This document shows positions 17,954 through 26,351 of a DNA stretch of 64,000 nt, in pieces; within the stretch, counting starts at the first letter, position 1, and each line of letters starts with the position of its first letter. Both the position numbers and the translations under genes were made by a program. Below the pieces are notes generated by a model that was not told the DNA's origin, searched no databases, and worked only from the letters and a program-made list of their open reading frames with translations. The DNA comes from Rhodopseudomonas telluris (GTDB lineage: Bacteria; Pseudomonadota; Alphaproteobacteria; Rhizobiales; Xanthobacteraceae). The DNA lies in contig NZ_JBHLWM010000001.1 of assembly GCF_042432815.1 (NCBI RefSeq), positions 744,001 to 808,000 on the forward strand, written 5' to 3'.

Positions 17954-18926
17954 GCCTGCGCGCGGCCTTCAGCGCCGCCTTCATCTGATCGTCCCGTGCC
18001 GCATCACTGTCGGCTGCGACGTCTTCGGCCGCCTTCGCGGCGCTCGCCGTCTTGCGTTGCGACTTACTTGCAACATTCGCCGCCAGATCGCGCTGCACGG
18101 CGGCATCGTTCAGAACGCCGAGCGCGTCGAGCAGTTTCTTCAGCCGCGTGCTGAACTTCGCCAGCCGTTTGCCGCTCTTGCGTCCGGCGAACAGGCTCTC
18201 GAAGAAGCCGGCCGCGTAATACAGTTTCTTGGCGGCGATCCTCACCCGGTGGCGCTGCTCGTCGTCCAGCTCTTCGAGCCGGTCGAGTTTGCCGATCAGA
18301 TGGCGGGCGCGACGCTTCAGGGTGCGCTTGGCGAATGTCCTCGCCATGTCCGGCACGTCCTGCGCGGTCTGGGCCTTGTCGGCGGCGTCGACCCAGCGCT
18401 GCAGATCGGCCAGCAGCTTGGCGAAGCGCTTGTCGGTGACGGTGCGGCTCGCGGTCGCGAAGGCGCTGGCGCGGTCGGCCGCGACGCGCTTGCGGAATGC
18501 GGCCGAACCGACGCCGCCCGCCTCCTGCAGCCTCAGATCCATCAGATGCAGGTCGCGCGCCGGCCCGAGCCGGCCGGTGAGCCACTTGAGCTCCCGCTTC
18601 AGCCGTTCGGTCTCGGGCCCGTGCACCAGCGCGGCGAAGATGGTGATGACGACCCGCGTCCGGCGGAGCGCGATGCGCATCTGGTGGACGCCGACCGGGT
18701 CGCGCTGCTGCACCAGAGCCTGCTGCGCCGCGATGCGACCGATCAGAGCGGTGGTGATTGCTCGGAACGCCTCGGTTGTCGTCTTGTCCGAATCCAGAAC
18801 GATCGTATCGGAAGCCGGCTTGAGTGGCGCCGGCGAGGCACGTTTCACAGCCGTTCGACGCCCCGCAACGCGCGGAGCGGACACAGCTTTCTTGACAACT
18901 CGACGCATATTATCCCGCAGCGGCAC
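17925..18926 (-). CDS. CHAD domain protein
   Basis: This 333-residue protein has a basic, low-complexity N-terminus (about 1-40). The rest is a CHAD domain: an alpha-helical fold rich in conserved His, Arg and Lys, with the diagnostic V-H-Q-M-R-I-A-L-R-R-T-R-V near residue 80 and later Arg-His clusters (R-A-R-H-L-I-G-K, H-R-V-R-I-A-A-K-K). CHAD domains bind inorganic polyphosphate and often localise to polyphosphate granules. No CYTH phosphatase domain is present. It overlaps the following membrane-protein gene. Confidence 0.88.
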   Translation of the reverse strand: MPLRDNMRRVVKKAVSAPRVAGRRTAVKRASPAPLKPASDTIVLDSDKTTTEAFRAITTALIGRIAAQQALVQQRDPVGVHQMRIALRRTRVVITIFAALVHGPETERLKRELKWLTGRLGPARDLHLMDLRLQEAGGVGSAAFRKRVAADRASAFATASRTVTDKRFAKLLADLQRWVDAADKAQTAQDVPDMARTFAKRTLKRRARHLIGKLDRLEELDDEQRHRVRIAAKKLYYAAGFFESLFAGRKSGKRLAKFSTRLKKLLDALGVLNDAAVQRDLAANVASKSQRKTASAAKAAEDVAADSDAARDDQMKAALKAARRLADTPLFGE

Positions 18927-19023
18927 CCATCCGCCGCGACAATCTAGCAGCTTTCCGGCCGAAATGGGCCCCGCAGGCGCGCCGCGCCGTGGAAAAATGT
19001 CGCGCGGCGTGGTGAACGGCTCA

Positions 19024-19290
19024 CTATGCGCGTTGCAGAACCTGCAGCGGATAGCCGATCAGCTTGGCGGCCGCGAACGCGATTCCCATGCCGACCAGCG
19101 CCGCGACCGCCTGACCGCCGTAGAACCAGACGAGCGAGTCCGGATCGGGATTGAGGCGCACCGCGAGATCCAGGCACCACAGGATCGCGACGATGCCGAC
19201 CACCATCACGATGAAAAGCTGCATCCGCTGAACCGCGGCCTCGATCCGGGCCATGCGCGCTTCGACATGCTTGTCGGGGACCGTCGTCAT
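19024..19290 (-). CDS. small hypothetical membrane protein
   Basis: This 88-residue protein has a short N-terminal helix with heptad-like spacing and two hydrophobic segments (about 25-45 and 57-82), so it is probably an inner-membrane hairpin. I chose ATG at 19290 because TGAGGACGG lies directly upstream; in-frame starts further up lack a ribosome site. No family recognised. Confidence 0.55.
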   Translation of the reverse strand: MTTVPDKHVEARMARIEAAVQRMQLFIVMVVGIVAILWCLDLAVRLNPDPDSLVWFYGGQAVAALVGMGIAFAAAKLIGYPLQVLQRA

Positions 19291-19452
19291 TCCGTCCTCA
19301 CTGTCAACCAAAGTTCTAGGCCGTGCGATCGCGTTGCGATCCATTCCTGCTAACAGCGCTCTCGCTGCAGCGCACCCGAAGTGATTCTGCACAAATGCCG
19401 TGGCGGCACGATTAGTCCGTCGTCGTAGTGATCATCACGATCGGCATGCCCG

Positions 19453-19466
19453 TTGACTTAGCTCAA
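19453..19466 (+). promoter_or_regulatory. FNR/FixK-type box TTGACTTAGCTCAA upstream of iorA
   Basis: The sequence fits TTGA-N6-TCAA, the core of FNR/FixK/AadR sites, and is palindromic in its outer half-sites. Its first base is 100 nt before the iorA ATG, a sensible promoter distance. It would make the oxygen-sensitive oxidoreductase operon inducible at low oxygen. Confidence 0.55.
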
Positions 19467-19552
19467 ATACGTCAGAAGGTAAATTTGGGAAACAGGGCCC
19501 CTTTACAGCTAATCTAATCGCCGCAGCGGCGCGCGCTTGGGGGGAGCTCTTC

Positions 19553-21376
19553 ATGCATACACCTTGGCAAGCTGCGACGACGCTGAAGGGCGAGCCCAAG
19601 GAGCTACGCCCGCTCACCGGTAACGAAGCGATCGCCCGCGCCGCGTGGGAAGCCGGCGTCCGCGTTGCCGCCGCCTATCCGGGCACGCCGAGCACCGAGA
19701 TCCTCGAAAACCTCGGCACCTATCCGGCCGAAGACCTGCACGCGCAATGGTCGACCAACGAGAAGGTCGCGCTGGATGTGGCGATCGGCGCCTCGTTCGC
19801 CGGCTCGCGCGCGCTGTGTGCGATGAAGCATGTCGGCCTCAACGTCGCCGCCGACGCGCTGATGTCGTTCGCCTATATCGGCGTCAATGGCGGGCTGGTG
19901 CTGATCGTCTGCGACGATCCCGGCATTCACTCGTCGCAGAACGAGCAGGACAGCCGGATCTACGGCCTGCTCGGAACGCTTCCCATTCTGGAGCCGAGCG
20001 ACGCGCAGGAGGCCTACGAATTCACCAAGCTCGCCTTCGACATCTCCGAGCAGTTCGACACCCCGGTGATCGTGCGCAGCACCACGCGGCTGTCGCACAC
20101 CCGCAGCACCGTCTCGGTCGGCCTACGCTGCGAGGTGCCGGCCCGGGTGTTCCTGGAGAAGCCGTCCAAGAACGTGATGATTCCGGCGCATGCCCGCGGC
20201 CGTCATGTCGCCGTGCTGGAGCGCGAGGCCAAGCTGAAGGAGTACTTCGCGGTTTCGGCGATCACCCAGTGGGAAACCGGCGATCCCAGCTTCGGCATCG
20301 TCACCGCCGGCACCTGCTATCCCTATGTGCGCGAAGTGCTGCCGAACGCCACCGTGCTGAAGCTCGGCGCGTCTTCGCCGCTCCCCGAACAGTTGTTGCG
20401 CGACTTCTGCGGCTCGGTCGATCGGGTCTTTGTGGTCGAGGAGCTGGAGCCGATCATCGAGAAGGAGATCGCGTCGCTCGGCATCAAGGTCGAGGGCAAG
20501 CGCTTCTTCCCGCGCGCCGGCGAGTTCTCGCCCGAAGTGGTGCGCGCCGGCCTGGTGCAGGCCGGGATCCTGCCGTCGCCGCCGTCGCTCAACGCCTGGG
20601 TGCCTGAGCCGATCGTGCGGCCGCCGGTGCTGTGCGCCGGCTGTCCGCACACCTCGAGCTTCATGGCTGTGCGCGCCTCCGGCGCCCGCGTCGCCGGCGA
20701 CATTGGCTGCTACACGCTGGCGGTGCTCGATCCGCTGCGCGGCATCGACACCTGCGTGGCGATGGGCTCGTCGATCGGCAACGCCGTCGGCATGTCCAAG
20801 GCCGGCGAGACCAAGCCGGTCGTCGCCACCATCGGCGACTCGACCTTCCTGCACGCCGGCATCCCGGCGCTGATCGACGCGGTCTACAACCAGGCCAACA
20901 TCGCCGTGATGCTGCTCGACAACCACATCACGGCGATGACCGGCGGCCAGGAACATCCGGGCACGGGCCGGACGCTGCGCGGCGATCCGGCGCCGCAGAT
21001 CAACTACGAAGCGCTGATCCGCGCCTGCGGCGTGCAGTGGGTCAAGACGGTTGATAGCTACGATCTCGCCGCCACGCATCAGGCGCTGCGCGAGGCGATT
21101 GCCTATCGGGGCGTCGCGGTGCTGATCTCAAACCGGCCCTGCGTGCTCGATCCGATCAAGATCAAAGGGCCGCCGCTTGAGATCAATGCCAGCCAGTGCA
21201 CCGCCTGCCAGTCCTGCATGAACCTCGGCTGCCCGGCGCTGACCTGGAGCGACGAATGGTTCGAGGGTCGCCACCGGATCAAGATCGATCCGGCGCTGTG
21301 CATCGGCTGCACGCTGTGCGCCCAGGTCTGCACCATCGACTGCATCAAGATTGCAACGCCTCCGGTGACGCCATGA
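19553..21376 (+). CDS. iorA: indolepyruvate:ferredoxin oxidoreductase, alpha subunit
   Basis: This 607-residue IorA catalyses the CoA-dependent oxidative decarboxylation of aryl pyruvates with reduction of ferredoxin. Visible features are an N-terminal pyrimidine-binding domain starting G-N-E-A-I-A-R and Y-P-G-T-P-S-T-E-I, a TPP diphosphate-binding region around G-D-I-G-C-Y-T-L and G-D-S-T-F-L-H-A-G (about 385-430), and a C-terminal two-[4Fe-4S] ferredoxin domain (about 550-597: C-T-A-C-Q-S-C and C-I-G-C-T-L-C-A-Q-V-C). It overlaps the next gene by 4 nt. An FNR/FixK-like box lies upstream. IOR acts in aromatic amino-acid catabolism and normally needs anaerobic conditions. Confidence 0.93.
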   Translation: MHTPWQAATTLKGEPKELRPLTGNEAIARAAWEAGVRVAAAYPGTPSTEILENLGTYPAEDLHAQWSTNEKVALDVAIGASFAGSRALCAMKHVGLNVAADALMSFAYIGVNGGLVLIVCDDPGIHSSQNEQDSRIYGLLGTLPILEPSDAQEAYEFTKLAFDISEQFDTPVIVRSTTRLSHTRSTVSVGLRCEVPARVFLEKPSKNVMIPAHARGRHVAVLEREAKLKEYFAVSAITQWETGDPSFGIVTAGTCYPYVREVLPNATVLKLGASSPLPEQLLRDFCGSVDRVFVVEELEPIIEKEIASLGIKVEGKRFFPRAGEFSPEVVRAGLVQAGILPSPPSLNAWVPEPIVRPPVLCAGCPHTSSFMAVRASGARVAGDIGCYTLAVLDPLRGIDTCVAMGSSIGNAVGMSKAGETKPVVATIGDSTFLHAGIPALIDAVYNQANIAVMLLDNHITAMTGGQEHPGTGRTLRGDPAPQINYEALIRACGVQWVKTVDSYDLAATHQALREAIAYRGVAVLISNRPCVLDPIKIKGPPLEINASQCTACQSCMNLGCPALTWSDEWFEGRHRIKIDPALCIGCTLCAQVCTIDCIKIATPPVTP

Positions 21377-22317
21377 ACGAGCAGAGCAAGGTCGCCGCAC
21401 TCGGCGCGGACAGCGAGCCTTTCGCCTTCAACGCGGCGCTAGCCGAGCCGTTCAACGTGCTGATCGTCGGCGTCGGCGGCCAGGGCGTCATCATGGTGTC
21501 GAAGGTGCTGGCGGCGCTGGCGCAGGCGCACGGCTTCGAGGTCAAGCAGAGCGAAGTCCACGGCATGGCCAAGCGTGGCGGCACCGTGTTCAGCCACGTC
21601 CGGTTCGGTCAGCGGGTCTGGTCGCCGACCATCGCCAAGGGCGAGGCCGACGTGCTGATCGCGCTGGAATGGGCCGAAGGCCTGCGCTGGCTGCCGCATC
21701 TGAAGCGCGACACCGGCGTGTTCATCTGCGACACCAAGCGCATCGTGCCGCCGTTCGCCTGCCTCAACCGCCGCCTCGGCGCGCCGCTGCGCTATTCGAC
21801 CGAGACCGCCGAGCAGGTCTCGGCCTATGTCTCCGAGGCCTACGCGATCGATGCGACGCGGATGGCCGAGGAGCTCGGCAACGACCGCGCCGCCAACGTC
21901 GTGCTGCTCGGCGCGCTGTCCACCGTGCTCGAATTCTCGCTGCCCGAATGGGAGAAGACGGTCACCAGCTTCGTGCCGAAGAAGACCATCGCGGTGAACA
22001 CCGCAGCGTTCGAGCTCGGCCGCAACTGGATCGTCGGGGCCAAGACCGCGCCGCCCACAGGCAACGCGGCGCCCAAAGCCGCGCCGGTTCATACGCATTA
22101 TTCGGCGCGGCTCGAAATCACCGACGCCTGGTGCAAGAGCTGCGAGATCTGCGTCAAGCTTTGTCCGGAGCGCTGCCTGACACTGAACGCCGACCGCATC
22201 GCCACCATGACGGCGCCGGAGAAATGCACCGGCTGCCGGCTGTGCGAGTGGCTGTGCCCGGACTTCGCGATCCGCGTCCATCTCGACACCGAAGCGATGA
22301 TGGAGGCGGCGCGATGA
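21373..22317 (+). CDS. iorB: indolepyruvate oxidoreductase beta subunit fused to a two-[4Fe-4S] ferredoxin domain
   Basis: The 314-residue product carries an IorB domain (about 18-215, beginning N-V-L-I-V-G-V-G-G-Q-G-V-I-M, with S-E-V-H-G-M-A-K-R-G-G). After a linker comes an extra C-terminal domain (about 240-305) with two ferredoxin motifs, C-K-S-C-E-I-C-V-K-L-C-P and C-T-G-C-R-L-C-E-W-L-C-P. Stand-alone IorB is about 200 residues and lacks clusters. The extra domain resembles the KorD/PorD ferredoxin subunit of the next enzyme in the operon, which has no separate ferredoxin gene here. It overlaps both neighbours by 4 nt. Confidence 0.88.
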   Translation: MNEQSKVAALGADSEPFAFNAALAEPFNVLIVGVGGQGVIMVSKVLAALAQAHGFEVKQSEVHGMAKRGGTVFSHVRFGQRVWSPTIAKGEADVLIALEWAEGLRWLPHLKRDTGVFICDTKRIVPPFACLNRRLGAPLRYSTETAEQVSAYVSEAYAIDATRMAEELGNDRAANVVLLGALSTVLEFSLPEWEKTVTSFVPKKTIAVNTAAFELGRNWIVGAKTAPPTGNAAPKAAPVHTHYSARLEITDAWCKSCEICVKLCPERCLTLNADRIATMTAPEKCTGCRLCEWLCPDFAIRVHLDTEAMMEAAR

Positions 22318-23474
22318 ACGCGATCGATCGTTCGCACGCCAAGCCCGCCGCCAAGCTGCTGTCCGGCAACGCCGCCTGCGCCCAGGGCGCGATCGACGCC
22401 GGCTGCACGTTCTTTGCCGGTTATCCGATCACGCCGTCGTCCGAGATCGCCGAGCGGCTGTCGGTGCTGTTGCCGAAGGCCGGCGGCGTGTTCATCCAGA
22501 TGGAAGACGAGATCGCCGCGATGGCCGCGGTGGTCGGCGCCTCGATGGGCGGCGTCAAGGCGCTGACCGCGACATCCGGTCCCGGCTTCTCGCTGAAGCA
22601 GGAGAATATCGGCTACGCAGCCGGCGCGGAGATCCCCTGCGTCATCGTCAACGTGATGCGCGGCGGTCCCTCGACCGGGATGCCGACGCGGCCGTCGCAG
22701 GCCGACATCTTCCAGACCCGCTACGGCAGCCACGGCGACTATCCGATGATCGTGCTGGCGCCGGCCTCGGCGCGCGAGATCTACGACGAGACGCTCCGCG
22801 CGTTCGATCTCGCCGAGACCTGCCGGACGCCGGTGATCCTGCTGTACGATCAGGTGATCGCGCAGTCGTCGGAGACGGTGGCGCTCGGCGGCCGTCCGCC
22901 GGCGCACGCCACCCGCAAATGGGCGAGCGGCCCGCGCGAGAGCTACAAGCCTTATGCGGCGGGCGGCGATCTAGTGCCGCCGATGCCGCGCCCCGGCGAC
23001 GGCTATCGCACGCATACGACAGGGCTGACGCACAGCGAGAGCGGCTTCCCATCGCAGGATCCGGAGACGGTGACGCGCAATCTCGGCCGGCTCTATGCCA
23101 AGCTAGAGAAGCATCGCGACCTGATCGACAGCTACGAGGCGGTGTGCTGCGAAGATGCCGAGGTGGTGATCGTCGCGATCGGCATCAGTGCCCGCGCTGC
23201 GCGCCGCGCCGTCGATGCCTGCCGTGCCGAGGGCCACAAGGTCGGGCTGTTCCGTCCGATCACGCTGTGGCCGTTCCCGGAGATCGCGCTGCGCGAGGCG
23301 ACCCGGACCGCCAAGGCGATCCTCGTGCCCGAACTCAACATCGGCCAGCTCCGGCTCGAGATCGAGCGCCTGCTGCGCGATCGCCGCGTCGAGGGCCTGC
23401 ACCTGATCAGCGGCGAGCCGATCACGCCGGCGCAAATCGTCGCCGCCGCCACCAAGCTCGCCACGGAGGTCTGA
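22314..23474 (+). CDS. 2-oxoacid:ferredoxin oxidoreductase, alpha subunit (KorA/VorA type)
   Basis: This 386-residue alpha subunit is of the KGOR/VOR type: G-N-A-A-C-A-Q-G-A-I-D-A-G, Y-P-I-T-P-S-S-E-I-A-E, M-E-D-E-I-A-A-M-A and T-S-G-P-G-F-S-L-K appear in order, and the C-terminal domain II carries the CoA-binding-type fold. It converts a 2-oxo acid to the acyl-CoA together with the beta and gamma subunits that follow. The start overlaps the iorB stop as ATGA; the gap to the beta subunit is 1 nt. Whether the substrate is 2-oxoglutarate, a branched-chain or an aryl 2-oxo acid cannot be decided from sequence alone. Confidence 0.88.
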   Translation: MNAIDRSHAKPAAKLLSGNAACAQGAIDAGCTFFAGYPITPSSEIAERLSVLLPKAGGVFIQMEDEIAAMAAVVGASMGGVKALTATSGPGFSLKQENIGYAAGAEIPCVIVNVMRGGPSTGMPTRPSQADIFQTRYGSHGDYPMIVLAPASAREIYDETLRAFDLAETCRTPVILLYDQVIAQSSETVALGGRPPAHATRKWASGPRESYKPYAAGGDLVPPMPRPGDGYRTHTTGLTHSESGFPSQDPETVTRNLGRLYAKLEKHRDLIDSYEAVCCEDAEVVIVAIGISARAARRAVDACRAEGHKVGLFRPITLWPFPEIALREATRTAKAILVPELNIGQLRLEIERLLRDRRVEGLHLISGEPITPAQIVAAATKLATEV

Positions 23475-23475
23475 G

Positions 23476-24306
23476 ATGTTCCGCGACGCGCCGCATTTCG
23501 ACGTCCGCGATTATCTCCGCAAGGAGATGATGCCGCACTTCCTGTGCCCCGGCTGCGGCCACGGCATGGCGCTGCGCGCGCTGCTGTGGGCGCTGCACGA
23601 ACTGAAGATCGACCGCGACAAGCTCGCGGTGGTGTCCGGCATCGGCTGTGCCGGCCGGCTGTCGGCCTATATCGACGCCAACACCTTTCACACCACGCAC
23701 GGCCGGCCGCTGGCCTATGCGACGGGCCTCGCGCTGGCGCGGCCGGATCTGCATGTCGTGGTGATCACCGGCGACGGCGACTGCCTGGCGATCGGTGGCA
23801 ACCATCTGATCCATGCCTGCCGGCGCAATCTCAAGCTGACCTGCCTGATGCTCAACAACGAGATCTACGGCATGACCGGCGGCCAGGTGTCGCCGACCAC
23901 GTCCGAGACGCGGCTGACCACGACCACGCCGCACGGCAACACCGAGCCGAATTTCGACGCCTGCGCGCTGGCGATCGCCGCCGGCGCCGGCTTCGTCGGC
24001 CGCGAGGTGACGCGCCACGTGCCGAAGATGAAGGAACTGATCAAGGACGGGCTGCGGCATCCGGGCTTCGCCTTCATCGAGGTGCTGTCGGACTGCACCG
24101 AGGTGTATGGTCGCAAGAACGACATGGGCTCGTCGTCCGAGATGGTGCTGCGGCAGAAGAGTGACATGCGCCCGTCGGCGTATCGCGACAGCGTCGACGA
24201 ACCGTTCCGCTCGACAGACCTGCCGACCGGCGTGCTCGCCCGCAACCATCGCCCGGAATACGGCGCTGCGCTGCGCGCCGCCGCCGCCGCGCGTGCCGCC
24301 AAGTAA
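23476..24306 (+). CDS. 2-oxoacid:ferredoxin oxidoreductase, beta subunit
   Basis: This 276-residue TPP-binding subunit carries C-P-G-C-G-H near residue 17 (cluster and TPP contacts), G-I-G-C-A-G-R about residue 56, and the TPP/Mg2+ motif G-D-G-D-C-L-A-I-G-G-N-H at about 98-109 with the downstream L-N-N-E-I-Y-G-M-T-G-G-Q. It forms the active site with the alpha subunit. It is part of the ior-kor-paaK operon. Confidence 0.9.
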   Translation: MFRDAPHFDVRDYLRKEMMPHFLCPGCGHGMALRALLWALHELKIDRDKLAVVSGIGCAGRLSAYIDANTFHTTHGRPLAYATGLALARPDLHVVVITGDGDCLAIGGNHLIHACRRNLKLTCLMLNNEIYGMTGGQVSPTTSETRLTTTTPHGNTEPNFDACALAIAAGAGFVGREVTRHVPKMKELIKDGLRHPGFAFIEVLSDCTEVYGRKNDMGSSSEMVLRQKSDMRPSAYRDSVDEPFRSTDLPTGVLARNHRPEYGAALRAAAAARAAK

Positions 24307-24319
24307 CAGGAGCGAGACG

Positions 24320-24877
24320 ATGCCGAAATCCCGGATCGAACTGCGCTTCGGCGGCACCGGCGGGCAGGGCCTGGTGCTCAGCGCCAAGCTGCTCGCCGAC
24401 GCGCTGGCGCTGGAAGGCCGCCACGTCGCACAGTCGCAGACCTACGAGCCGACCTCGCGCGGCGGCTTCTGCAACGCCGACCTGGTGGTCGCGGCCGGCG
24501 AGGTCGACTATCCGCTGCCGGTCGCATTCGACTATCTGGTGCTGCTCGACAAGATCGCGGTGAAGCCGTCCTGGCCGCGGCTGAAAGCCGGCGCGCTGGT
24601 GATCGCGGATACGCGGCTGTGTCCCGAACTGCCGGCCGGCGATGGCAAGCAGTTGTCGCTGCCGCTCAGCCGCACCGCGATCGAGCTCGGCAGCGAACGC
24701 GTCACCAACATCGTCGCGCTCGCGGCGCTGATCGAGCTGACCGGGCTGTGCAAGCACAAATCGATCGAGCAGGTGGTGCGCGCCTCGTCGCCGCGCGGCT
24801 TCCTCGACCTCAACCTGGACGCGCTCGCCGCCGGCTACGACTTGGCCAAGGCGCCCGCCGTTGCGGCGGCCTCCTGA
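24320..24877 (+). CDS. 2-oxoacid:ferredoxin oxidoreductase, gamma subunit
   Basis: This 185-residue gamma subunit starts E-L-R-F-G-G-T-G-G-Q-G-L-V-L-S-A-K, the standard opening of the family, followed by Q-S-Q-T-Y-E-P-T-S-R-G-G. The ATG at 24320 follows AGGAGCGAG. It completes an alpha-beta-gamma enzyme whose fourth (ferredoxin) component appears to be supplied by the IorB fusion upstream. Confidence 0.88.
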   Translation: MPKSRIELRFGGTGGQGLVLSAKLLADALALEGRHVAQSQTYEPTSRGGFCNADLVVAAGEVDYPLPVAFDYLVLLDKIAVKPSWPRLKAGALVIADTRLCPELPAGDGKQLSLPLSRTAIELGSERVTNIVALAALIELTGLCKHKSIEQVVRASSPRGFLDLNLDALAAGYDLAKAPAVAAAS

Positions 24878-24900
24878 TTTTCCGACAAAGGATCGTTTCG

Positions 24901-26235
24901 ATGAGCGCCCAGCCCGCATTGCGTGAACCCGCCGTTTACATGCACGACCGCCTCATCGAGACCATGCCGCGGCCGCAGCTCGCGGCGCTGCAGTTCGAGC
25001 GGCTGCGCAAGATCGTCGAGCGGGCGTATCGCGACGTGCCGCACTATCGCCGGAGCTTCGACGAAGCGGGCGTCAAGCCGGGCGACCTGACGTCGCTCGC
25101 GGACATCGCGAAGTTTCCCTTCACCAAGAAGACCGACCTGCGCGACCACTACCCGTTCGGCATGTTCGCGGTGCCGCGCAATCAGATGCCGCGGATCCAT
25201 GCCTCGTCGGGCACCACCGGCAAGCCGACCGTGGTCGGCTACACCCGCAACGATCTCGACGTCTGGGCCGATCTGATGGCGCGCTCGATGGTCGGCGCCG
25301 GGGTGTCGCCGGACGATATCGTCCACAATGCCTATGGCTATGGCCTGTTCACCGGTGGCCTCGGCGCGCATTACGGCGCCGAGCGGCTCGGCTGCACGGT
25401 CGTGCCGGCGTCGGGCGGCGGCACCGAGCGGCAGGTGGGGCTGATCGCCGATTTCGGCGCCAACGCGCTGTGCTGCACGCCGTCCTATGCGCTGAACATC
25501 GCCGAAGTCGCCGAGCAGATGGGCGTCGATCTGCGCAACGCGCCGCTGCGGGTCGGCCTGTTCGGCGCCGAGCCTTGGTCCGATGCGATGCGCCGCGATC
25601 TCGAGGCGCGGCTCGGCATCAAGGCGGTCGACGTCTACGGTCTGTCGGAGATCATGGGCCCCGGCGTCGCCTGCGAATGCGCCGTGGCGCAGAATGGCCT
25701 GCACGGCTGGGAAGATCACTTCCTGTTCGAGACGATCGATCCGGAAACCTTGCAGGTGCTGCCAATGGGATCGGTCGGCGAGCTGGTGATCACCACGCTG
25801 ACCAAGGAAGCGCTGCCGATGATCCGGTATCGCACCCGCGACATCACCAGCCTCTGCACCGAGCCCTGCGCCTGCGGCCGCACCCACCTCCGGATCATGC
25901 GCGTCACCGGCCGCGACGACGACATGCTGATCATCCGCGGCGTCAACGTCTATCCGTCGCAAGTGGAGTCGGTGCTGATCGGCTTCCCCGGCATCGCGCC
26001 GCACTACCAGATCGTACTGACGCGCGACAAGGCGCTCGACGCCATGACGGTCGAAGTCGAGATCGCCCCGGACGCGCCCCGTGACGAGGCGGCGCTCGCC
26101 AAGAAGGCCGCCGAGGTGACGCACCACATCAAGTCGCTGATCGGCGTCACCTGCAGGGTGGCGGTGAAGTCGCCCGGCGACGTCCCGCGCTCGCAGGGCA
26201 AGGCGGTGCGGGTGAAGGATCAGCGGAATATCTGA
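24901..26235 (+). CDS. paaK: phenylacetate-CoA ligase (aryl-CoA ligase)
   Basis: This 444-residue AMP-forming ligase of the PaaK family has the P-loop-like S-S-G-T-T-G-K-P-T (about 102-110), Y-G-L-S-E-I-M-G-P-G (about 246-255), a C-A-C-G-R-T-H segment, and the C-terminal hinge G-R-D-D-D-M-L-I-I-R-G-V-N-V-Y-P. It activates phenylacetate or a related aryl acid with ATP and CoA. It ends the 2-oxoacid operon, 23 nt after the gamma subunit, as in archaeal and anaerobic bacterial routes where IOR and an aryl-CoA ligase cooperate. It may also salvage free aryl acids. Confidence 0.9.
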   Translation: MSAQPALREPAVYMHDRLIETMPRPQLAALQFERLRKIVERAYRDVPHYRRSFDEAGVKPGDLTSLADIAKFPFTKKTDLRDHYPFGMFAVPRNQMPRIHASSGTTGKPTVVGYTRNDLDVWADLMARSMVGAGVSPDDIVHNAYGYGLFTGGLGAHYGAERLGCTVVPASGGGTERQVGLIADFGANALCCTPSYALNIAEVAEQMGVDLRNAPLRVGLFGAEPWSDAMRRDLEARLGIKAVDVYGLSEIMGPGVACECAVAQNGLHGWEDHFLFETIDPETLQVLPMGSVGELVITTLTKEALPMIRYRTRDITSLCTEPCACGRTHLRIMRVTGRDDDMLIIRGVNVYPSQVESVLIGFPGIAPHYQIVLTRDKALDAMTVEVEIAPDAPRDEAALAKKAAEVTHHIKSLIGVTCRVAVKSPGDVPRSQGKAVRVKDQRNI

Positions 26236-26246
26236 TCACCTTTCCC

Positions 26247-26330
26247 CGTCATTGCGAGCGGAGCGAAGCAATCCAGAAGCCCAGTTGCATTGCGCTGGAT
26301 TGCTTCGTCGCTGCGCTCCTCGCAATGACG
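26247..26330. repeat. palindromic repeat family A between convergent genes
   Basis: This 84-nt element has the same arms as the copies at 8304 and 13557. It lies exactly between the stops of paaK and the convergent acyl-CoA dehydrogenase gene and may serve as a bidirectional terminator. Confidence 0.8.
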
Positions 26331-26351
26331 GAGTGGGGCTGGTCTTGGTCG

